Origin: a virus
Length of the DNA: 22,829 nt
Reading direction: 5' to 3' (one strand)
IMG/VR virus record: IMGVR_UViG_3300025769_000906
Span: 1 to 22,829 of that record
Made by a program: the position numbers and the translations under genes. Shown here one piece after another: positions 17,709-22,829 of the stretch (the first letter of the stretch is position 1; the number at the start of each line of letters is the position of its first letter). The notes under the pieces were generated by a model. It did no database searches. It worked only from the letters and a program-made list of their open reading frames with translations, and was not told the origin of the DNA.

Positions 17709-18431
17709 CTAACTGAAAAAACTTGCTAACCCTTCCAATACAACTTCTGACTCCACACCTGTCTTTGGATTCTTCACATTAATTGTATGTGATAATTTTG
17801 GCATCGTGTTAAAGAATTCTTCAATTTTCTTAAATTGTTTGGTATTCATTTGCTCGATGAAATCATTCAATTCTTTCTTACTACAATCAGAAGCATCCCA
17901 AGATTCTTCATCAGTAAATACTTGACCAATGCAAGATGCTATCACTTGAATAGACTTATCAACTTGTTCATTTTTATTATCAACTTCAAAATTACTTTCA
18001 ACAAATTGATTTAAAGATGGATATTTCATTTTAACCGAAAGATTATCATCCAATTTAATAATATTACTATGATTAGGATTCTTTTGAACCTTAATTAAAT
18101 CAATATCAATTTCAACTTGTAATTGTGTTTCTCCATCATCTGGACATGTTACACTTACTTCTACAGATTCTCCTACGGATTTTGCACGAACATTTAAAAA
18201 CAAATATTCAATATCAAAAGTTGATAACTGATCTACTTTAATTCCTCTTGTAATAATACAATCTGATATAACAGTTTTAATTGCATTTGAAATTTGTTTA
18301 AGATCTTCACTCTCCAGTGCCATGATAAGAATTTTTTCTTCTTTTACAAGAAATGGACGATATTTAATTAATTTTCCATTTGAAGGCAATTCCAACTCAT
18401 ATGTCGGTGTCGAAATCTTGGGTAAAGGCAT
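17709..18431 (-). CDS. 26: Baseplate hub subunit gp26
   Basis: This 240-residue protein belongs to the T4 gp26 baseplate hub family (T4 gp26 has about 208 residues). Characteristic parts are the opening PLPKISTPTYELELPSNGK, the YRPFLVKEEKILIMALES stretch (about residues 25-42), FDIEYLFLNVRAKSVGE near 70-90, and the IEQMNTKQFKKIEEFFNTMP segment near 190-210. It has no Cys cluster of note and no membrane segment. It takes part in assembling the baseplate hub with gp51 and the tape measure. It starts 27 bases after a late-type box and is followed closely by the gp51-like gene, as in T4. Confidence 0.88.
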   Translation of the reverse strand: MPLPKISTPTYELELPSNGKLIKYRPFLVKEEKILIMALESEDLKQISNAIKTVISDCIITRGIKVDQLSTFDIEYLFLNVRAKSVGESVEVSVTCPDDGETQLQVEIDIDLIKVQKNPNHSNIIKLDDNLSVKMKYPSLNQFVESNFEVDNKNEQVDKSIQVIASCIGQVFTDEESWDASDCSKKELNDFIEQMNTKQFKKIEEFFNTMPKLSHTINVKNPKTGVESEVVLEGLASFFS

Positions 18432-18457
18432 ACTGTTTGATACAATTCAGGTATGAT

Positions 18458-18465
18458 TATTTATT
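18458..18465 (-). promoter_or_regulatory. Probable late promoter AATAAATA before gp26
   Basis: The minus strand reads AATAAATA, matching the NATAAATA late box known for T4-like phages, at the very end of the gp54-like gene. The gp26 ATG at 18431 lies 26 bases downstream, a normal distance. It could give gp26 and the genes after it their own late start in addition to the box upstream of the gp54-like gene. Confidence 0.55.
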
Positions 18466-19219
18466 ACCCCACGCCAGGAGGAAGACCTACTTGATCATCC
18501 CCATCAATGTTCAATCCTGTTTTATTAGTAGGATAATCATGAAAAGGACCTTTATTCCATCCTCTATATTGCTCAACAATATACCTATCATAAGCAAAAG
18601 AAACTGTAACTCTTAAAACTTCTGCACTTCCATAAGAAACTGGAATAGAAGTAATTGCTTTAGGAAAAGCATGAAAAAATCTATAGGATATAATTGGTCT
18701 CTCTCTTTCGTTTGAATCTTTTTCACCCTTTGTTATATACAGTCCATCCAATTTATACCCATCAATGGGATCTAAAGGATAATTGAATCTTTTATAATAT
18801 CCATCATGTGCTACCGAAACTTGACCACCTTGCTTATTCACTGGATAATTATTTTCACCGGCAACATAATCTATCCAACCCTCAAAAAATTTCAAAACTC
18901 GATAATCCCCATCAAGATAAAAAGTAAAATCACTATCGGTATATAATCTCGTATGAGCATATTGCTCATTAATACCATGAAAATTATCTTTTACCTCTGC
19001 TGTGGCAAGAGAACTAGTGGGAAGTGTTGCCTCAGAACACATCAATCCAAGATTATTGCTCAACCAATCCACCTTTAATCCATATTTTTTAAGAAATTTC
19101 ATAAGACCACTTCCTTCCGAAAGTCCAGTCATATGAACTTGATAATAATTCGATAATGATACATTGGTAATTTGACTTCTTTCGATAGCACCTACTTTTA
19201 AGTCATTTATCCTTGGCAT
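18464..19219 (-). CDS. 54: Baseplate tail-tube initiator, gp54-like
   Basis: This 251-residue protein is of the tail-tube fold shared by T4 gp19, gp48 and gp54. Evidence includes an N-terminal YYQVHMTGL strand, a central DSDFTFYLDGDYRVLKFFEGWIDYV segment (about residues 96-120) and a C-terminal VLRVTVSFAYDRYIVEQY stretch. Together these give the typical 'lxvxFxxDxxxxxxxxFxxW' pattern. T4 gp54 (about 320 residues) starts the tail tube on the baseplate; this is shorter, and gp19-type tube protein is the alternative. gp48 is encoded just across the divergent spacer, which favours gp54. An AAGG element lies about eight bases before the ATG. Confidence 0.72.
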   Translation of the reverse strand: MPRINDLKVGAIERSQITNVSLSNYYQVHMTGLSEGSGLMKFLKKYGLKVDWLSNNLGLMCSEATLPTSSLATAEVKDNFHGINEQYAHTRLYTDSDFTFYLDGDYRVLKFFEGWIDYVAGENNYPVNKQGGQVSVAHDGYYKRFNYPLDPIDGYKLDGLYITKGEKDSNERERPIISYRFFHAFPKAITSIPVSYGSAEVLRVTVSFAYDRYIVEQYRGWNKGPFHDYPTNKTGLNIDGDDQVGLPPGVG

Positions 19220-19220
19220 C

Positions 19221-19228
19221 CTAAATAC
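19221..19228 (+). promoter_or_regulatory. Late-type promoter box reading right (CTAAATAC)
   Basis: CTAAATAC lies 32 bases before the ATG of gp4 at 19261, in the divergent spacer. It resembles the T4 late box TATAAATA with the first T replaced by C and the second shifted in use. An identical box on the other strand faces left at 19253-19260. A rightward late transcript carrying gp4, the unknown gene, gp48 and gp53 would start here. Confidence 0.6.
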
Positions 19229-19252
19229 CTTATACGAATCCTACATTATTAA

Positions 19253-19260
19253 GTATTTAG
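19253..19260 (-). promoter_or_regulatory. Late-type promoter box reading left (CTAAATAC)
   Basis: The minus strand reads CTAAATAC from 19260 to 19253, ending directly before the gp4 ATG, and points to the gp54-like gene whose ATG is at 19219. It forms a perfect eight-base inverted repeat with 19221-19228, so the 41-base spacer seems to be two back-to-back late promoters. Confidence 0.6.
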
Positions 19261-19701
19261 ATGGCATATAAAGGAAAATACCAACCATCCTTTCCTAAAA
19301 AATATAAAGGTAATCCATCAAATATAGTATATCGTTCTCTATGGGAGCGAAAGTTTATGGTTTATTGTGATAAGAATGAAAATATTTTAGAATGGGCAAG
19401 TGAAGAAATTGCACTCCCTTATCGTTCACCATTGGATAATAGAATTCATCGTTACTATCCTGACTTCTACATCAAAGTAAAAGAATCTAATGGTGCAATT
19501 AAAAAAATGCTAATTGAGGTAAAACCCAAAAAGCAGTGTGTTGAACCAATAAGACCAAAAAGAAAGACTAAAGGATATATTTACGAAGTCAAAGAGTATG
19601 TAAGAAATCAGGCAAAGTGGAGAGCAGCAAAAGATTTCTGTGAAGATCGTCAATGGGAATTTAAAGTAATCACCGAAGACGAATTGGGAATTCATAAATG
19701 A
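19261..19701 (+). CDS. 4: Head completion protein gp4 (PD-(D/E)XK nuclease-like)
   Basis: This 146-residue protein is close in length to T4 gp4 (about 150), the head completion protein that acts on filled heads before tail joining. The nuclease-like core is visible: E29 in YRSLWERKF, D68 in YYPDFYI, and E86-x-K88 in IEVKP, the PD-(D/E)XK set. A helical tail (YVRNQAKWRAAKDFCEDR) and a final FKVITEDELG strand follow as in the family. Cys35, Cys93 and Cys127 do not form a clear metal cluster. It begins at the rightward late box and its last bases (ATGA) overlap the next start. Family membership is secure; nuclease activity is inferred from the motif. Confidence 0.88.
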   Translation: MAYKGKYQPSFPKKYKGNPSNIVYRSLWERKFMVYCDKNENILEWASEEIALPYRSPLDNRIHRYYPDFYIKVKESNGAIKKMLIEVKPKKQCVEPIRPKRKTKGYIYEVKEYVRNQAKWRAAKDFCEDRQWEFKVITEDELGIHK

Positions 19702-20072
19702 GATATCCAACAGACATTAATAGCAATCGCATTCGTGGAGTGGTTGATAATCTAATTGGCACAGAAGATGCCGATGATATCATGATGGAATTAATGAATG
19801 CTCTTAGTAGTGACTCTACGCTTGTTCCAGATGTTGGAAAGTATTATGTATTTGTTTATAGACCGAAAACTCCTCTAATACAATACGATCAAAATCCTTT
19901 GGTGGCAGTTACTGATATATTTCGTTGGGGATTTCGTGGAATCAATTATCACTGGAGACAATATCGTCAATATTCTTGGGAAGAAGTTGTTGGATCATTA
20001 TACCAAATATATCCAGATGAGCTTGCAGATGCAAGAGAGCTTCCAATTCAAAAATTCATTCTAAATAGTTAG
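19698..20072 (+). CDS. Conserved hypothetical protein between gp4 and gp48
   Basis: This 124-residue protein has an acidic N-terminal half and an aromatic C-terminal half with GKYYVFVYRPKTPLIQYDQ, then IFRWGFRGINYHWRQYRQYSW and a YPDELADARELPI end. The Tyr/Trp-rich core, regular spacing and strong conservation pattern suggest a virion structural or assembly protein. I recall similar small genes beside gp48 in T4-like cyanophages but cannot assign a function. Its start overlaps the gp4 stop (ATGA), so translation is probably coupled. It has no signal peptide, membrane helix or catalytic motif. Confidence 0.8.
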   Translation: MRYPTDINSNRIRGVVDNLIGTEDADDIMMELMNALSSDSTLVPDVGKYYVFVYRPKTPLIQYDQNPLVAVTDIFRWGFRGINYHWRQYRQYSWEEVVGSLYQIYPDELADARELPIQKFILNS

Positions 20073-20083
20073 AAAAAACGATA

Positions 20084-21271
20084 ATGACATACACAGGAGC
20101 AAGTAGAACAAGATATAGTGGAGGAAGACCCAGACCTACTCCTAATAATACTCCTAATAATACTCCTAATAATGCTGGCAACCCCCAATACTATGAAGTG
20201 CTTGGAAATGTTTATGGTCCTGATGGTCGTAGAGAGGGAATAACAGAAGACCATGCTGATTACAATAAAGATCCCAAAATAGAAAAATTGGGTGCTGGAC
20301 GTAATATAAAAAAATTAGAATCAAATTTAAGATATCCCATAGCAAGTATTAATCTTGATCAAGATCATATAAAATTTGATATTATTAAGTATGAAAGAAA
20401 AAAATCAGAAGGTATTAGTTATACATCAGGAGAGCAAGTAAAGGTATTTGAAAAGAATAAAGATGGAACCGATTATATTGAAAAGGGAACTACAATAATT
20501 AATGTAAGAAACCAGAATGCTTTTGATAACCCATTTGTTGGAGGTGCTCGTAATCCTACTGCAGAAAATCGGTTGGGATCAATAATATTACCAATTCCTG
20601 GACAAGTATCTGATACTAATGCAACAAATTTTGGCGAAAGTAATTTAAACAATTTTTATGCTGCTGCTATTGGCACTGCTCTAAAGGGAATATCTTCTGG
20701 TAGTCCAGAAGAATTAGCAACATCATTAGCATCAAGTACAATTGATGCTGCAAAAATAGCGCAAGATCGAAAAGTACAAGCTGCGTTGCGGTTATTTTTT
20801 GCTTCACAGGCAGTTTCTAGTCTAGGAGCAAACGTAAGCACAGATCAATTATTTGCAAGAGCAACTGGATCAATAATAAATCCAAATATGGAATTATTAT
20901 TTAGTGGTCCAACTTTAAGACAATTTAATTTCGAATTTAAATTCACTCCAAGATATCAAAAAGAAGCAGTGATGGTTAAAGATATCATGAGGGTTTTTAA
21001 ACAAAACATGAGTCCAATATCATCTCCAGGAGATAAGTTTATGCAAACTCCGAATATTTTTAAATTATCATATATTGGTAAGGGAAGTAATTATTTAAAT
21101 AGGTTTAAACTTTGTGCTCTCACAAATATGAGCATTAATTATACTGGTGAAGGAAATTATGCTACTTATGCTGATGGTGCTCCAGTTTCGAGTACGATGC
21201 AATTAGCATTTCAAGAGTTATCACCAGTATATTATAGTGATCACGATGACGTAGGCGGAACAGGATACTAA
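20084..21271 (+). CDS. 48: Baseplate tail-tube cap gp48
   Basis: This 395-residue protein is close to T4 gp48 (about 364), which caps the baseplate centre and connects to gp54 and the tube. The N-terminus is low-complexity Pro/Asn/Thr, from about residue 18 to 32. The body has the tube-like C-terminal domain: LRQFNFEFKFTPRYQKEA, ISSPGDKFMQTPNIFKL, CALTNMSINYTGEG and MQLAFQELSPVYYSD, features of the gp48 family. An ASQAVSSLGANVS stretch is helical. It is followed after one base by gp53. Because gp48, gp54 and gp19 share a fold, the specific name rests on length and neighbours. Confidence 0.82.
   Translation: MTYTGASRTRYSGGRPRPTPNNTPNNTPNNAGNPQYYEVLGNVYGPDGRREGITEDHADYNKDPKIEKLGAGRNIKKLESNLRYPIASINLDQDHIKFDIIKYERKKSEGISYTSGEQVKVFEKNKDGTDYIEKGTTIINVRNQNAFDNPFVGGARNPTAENRLGSIILPIPGQVSDTNATNFGESNLNNFYAAAIGTALKGISSGSPEELATSLASSTIDAAKIAQDRKVQAALRLFFASQAVSSLGANVSTDQLFARATGSIINPNMELLFSGPTLRQFNFEFKFTPRYQKEAVMVKDIMRVFKQNMSPISSPGDKFMQTPNIFKLSYIGKGSNYLNRFKLCALTNMSINYTGEGNYATYADGAPVSSTMQLAFQELSPVYYSDHDDVGGTGY
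20138..20173 (+). repeat. 12-base tandem repeat in the gp48 N-terminus
   Basis: Three perfect head-to-tail copies of ACTCCTAATAAT encode three Thr-Pro-Asn-Asn units near the N-terminus. The repeat is in frame, so slippage would change linker length by four residues at a time without breaking the gene. Confidence 0.85.
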
Positions 21272-21272
21272 A

Positions 21273-21926
21273 ATGGGATATTTCAGAGAACTACCAAATT
21301 TACTTTATCAATCACCACTGACAAATAGAAATACTTCTGATCAATACGTTGCGGTAAAAAATCTTTTTAGAAGAAACAAACTTCGTGATGACCTCCAAAA
21401 TGTTTTTACTTTGTTTAATAAGTATGAAATTGTAGAAGGTGCAAGACCAGACACGATTGCCGAAGAATTATATGGAAGTGCAGAACTAGATTGGGTTGTT
21501 ATAATGACTGCAGGTATTGTTAACATAAGAGATGAATGGCCTCTATCAAATTATCATCTATATGAATACGCTAATAATAAGTATGATGACATCAATGCAA
21601 TTCACCACTATGAAACAACTGAAGTAAAAGATAATAATGGTCGATTAATTTTACCAAAAGGAAAAGAAGTTAATAGCGATTTTAAAATTCCTAATCCAGA
21701 TGATTATACTGCACAAAAATTAAATCCAGTCAGAGGAATTACAAATTATGAATACGAAGTTAGAAAAAATCAAGAAAAATCTAATATATATCTTTTAAAA
21801 CCAAGATACTTACAACAATTCTTGAATGACATGAGACAAATCATGACTTATCAAACTTCTTCTCAATACATTGATGAAAGATTAATTATAACAGAGAATA
21901 CTAGAAATACCATACCACCTGCATAA
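21273..21926 (+). CDS. 53: Baseplate wedge subunit gp53
   Basis: This 217-residue protein matches T4 gp53 (about 196 residues), a wedge protein that helps link the six wedges. The start MGYFRELPNLLYQSPLT is typical of cyanophage gp53. Residues 51-78 (YEIVEGARPDTIAEELYGSA, then ELDWVVIM) form a LysM-like unit, which the T4 protein also carries. The C-terminal half is charged and ends in a PRYLQQFLNDMRQIM helix and a short tail. An AGGA element lies about nine bases before the ATG, and the gene starts one base after the gp48 stop. Its TAA is shared with the terminator A-tract of the convergent gp32 unit. Confidence 0.9.
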   Translation: MGYFRELPNLLYQSPLTNRNTSDQYVAVKNLFRRNKLRDDLQNVFTLFNKYEIVEGARPDTIAEELYGSAELDWVVIMTAGIVNIRDEWPLSNYHLYEYANNKYDDINAIHHYETTEVKDNNGRLILPKGKEVNSDFKIPNPDDYTAQKLNPVRGITNYEYEVRKNQEKSNIYLLKPRYLQQFLNDMRQIMTYQTSSQYIDERLIITENTRNTIPPA

Positions 21927-21949
21927 AAAAGGGGGAGGTTTCCCTCCCC
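21925..21949 (-). terminator. Intrinsic terminator of the gp32 transcript
   Basis: Read leftward, GGGGAGG and CCTCCCC (21949-21943 and 21938-21932) form a seven-pair GC stem with a four-base loop, followed by a run of T residues (A residues 21925-21930 on the plus strand). This is a standard Rho-independent terminator for gp32. In the rightward direction the hairpin has no T-run, so it would not work well for gp53. Confidence 0.85.
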
Positions 21950-21956
21950 AACTCTA

Positions 21957-22829
21957 TCAATCTTCGGCAAGACGGGCAAAGTAGGACATTGCATCATCGT
22001 CCTCATCTTCAGTCATTTTAGAAGAACTCAGACTATCAAGTTCATCTTTGAGTGATTGGGGAACAGAAGGTGCTACATCTCCACGATTCTGCTGACGAAA
22101 CTCTTCTTCTTCCTCGATTGTTTCTTGATCTTGGAAACGAGGAGTGCCCTTATTACCGAGCACATAATCCATACGCTTCTTCAAGTCATCATAAGACTTG
22201 AATTGATCGGGAGCAACAAAGTCTTGAAGAGAATATTCTTTCTTCCAAATCGCTTCCATTGCATCGTCATCATCAAGCAGTGCTTCTTGGCGGGCAAACT
22301 CTGAAGAGTCATAGTTACGATAACCAGCAACGTTCTTTGCCTTCAGTTTGAAGTTGGCACCTTGCCAGAAGTCAAAGGGATCGATTGCTTCTTCATCTTC
22401 AAACTCAGGTTGCATTGCGGCAGTGATCTTGTCAAAGATCTTCTTACCGAACTTATACAGGAAGACTTTACCTTCGTTCTCGGGGTTGGCAGGATCTTTC
22501 ACCACATAGATATTGCTAATGTAGGTGAGTTTACGCTTCTGCTTACGTGCCTGATCTTTGCCAGCATCGGTGCCATTGTTCCACAGCATCGTGTTGTATT
22601 CAGACACAGGATCTTTTTGATTCATGGTGGTGAGAGAGTTCTCAATATACCAACCACCAGGACCTTGGAATGCGTGTGAATAGAGTTTCACAAACGGCAG
22701 ATCTTCGCCATTAGGAGCAGGAAGGAAACGGATTACGGCATAACCATTACCGCTCTTATCGCATTCGAGTTTCCACAGACGCTCATCACCTGAAGCGTTT
22801 GCATTACTCATTTTTTCGACTTCTTTGAC
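21957..22829 (-). CDS. 32: Single-stranded DNA-binding protein gp32 (5' end cut)
   Basis: gp32 covers ssDNA during replication, recombination and repair. The core KQKRKLTYISNIYVVKDP and ENEGKVFLYKFGKKIFDKI closely match the T4 OB-fold core (KRKTSYWANILVVKDP; ENEGKVFKYRFGKKIWDKI). An Asp/Glu-rich tail (TEDEDDDAMSYFARLAED) is the usual C-terminal acidic arm. The frame stays open past the internal ATG at 22811 to the edge, adding VKEVEK, so the basic N-terminal arm lies outside. The region equivalent to the T4 zinc cluster (Cys77, Cys87, Cys90) has no Cys; only one Cys is visible, in LECDKSG. The gene is noticeably richer in GC than the tail genes. Confidence 0.95.
   Translation of the reverse strand, partial: VKEVEKMSNANASGDERLWKLECDKSGNGYAVIRFLPAPNGEDLPFVKLYSHAFQGPGGWYIENSLTTMNQKDPVSEYNTMLWNNGTDAGKDQARKQKRKLTYISNIYVVKDPANPENEGKVFLYKFGKKIFDKITAAMQPEFEDEEAIDPFDFWQGANFKLKAKNVAGYRNYDSSEFARQEALLDDDDAMEAIWKKEYSLQDFVAPDQFKSYDDLKKRMDYVLGNKGTPRFQDQETIEEEEEFRQQNRGDVAPSVPQSLKDELDSLSSSKMTEDEDDDAMSYFARLAED

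Noticed and set aside
21925-21949. Bidirectional terminator also ending the gp53 transcript
   Set aside because: The rightward direction lacks a T-run after the hairpin, so only the gp32 direction is supported.

Overview
This window is part of a T4-like myovirus genome, most probably a marine cyanophage of the Synechococcus/Prochlorococcus type or a close relative. The evidence is gene content and order: gp32, gp53, gp48, gp4, gp54-like, gp26 and gp51-like genes, then a long leftward block of hub, tape-measure and fibre genes. Long proteins containing 'IGTxxP...LDVxG' segments, as here, are characteristic of cyanomyovirus virions. Names rest on reading translated sequence and gene order; no database search was run. 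The structural genes are very AT-rich, while gp32 and the left edge are clearly richer in GC.

Layout from right to left. (1) 21957-22829: gp32, the ssDNA-binding protein, leftward, with its N-terminus cut by the window edge and an intrinsic terminator at its end. (2) 19261-21926: a rightward block of gp4 (head completion), a conserved unknown, gp48 (tube cap) and gp53 (baseplate wedge). (3) 19220-19260: a 41-base divergent spacer holding two inverted CTAAATAC boxes, which I read as back-to-back late promoters. (4) 112-19219: a tightly packed leftward block. In order of transcription it holds the gp54-like tube initiator, gp26, a small gp51-like protein, a tape-measure-like protein, an M23 peptidase with a related N-terminus, a gp27-like hub protein, a gp5-like OB-fold protein, a 496-aa structural protein, a beta-rich needle-like protein, a 1020-aa beta-helix protein, a 223-aa structural protein and a 2176-aa fibre. 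(5) 1-111: a GC-rich gap with a near-consensus sigma70 promoter reading into a gene that leaves the window.

Together the genes encode the centre of the tail. gp26 and the gp51-like protein serve hub assembly. The tape-measure protein sets tail length, and the hub, OB and needle proteins form the spike. The M23 enzyme probably opens peptidoglycan, and the long fibre and wedge proteins contact the host. gp54 and gp48 start and cap the tube on the baseplate, gp53 joins wedges, and gp4 acts on the filled head.

The most notable observations are: (a) the 2176-aa fibre carries two consecutive sets of exactly seven FG-GAP-like blades, apparently two seven-bladed beta-propellers made by whole-module duplication, just before an S74 self-cleaving chaperone; (b) the M23 peptidase has its metal-binding motifs in swapped order, as expected of a circularly permuted domain; (c) the tape-measure protein and the peptidase share a homologous N-terminal membrane-like segment; (d) the T4 gp5 functions appear divided among separate genes. 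No tRNA, insertion sequence, CRISPR array or host-derived metabolic gene was found. Apart from the edges, no stretch over 300 bases lacks a gene.
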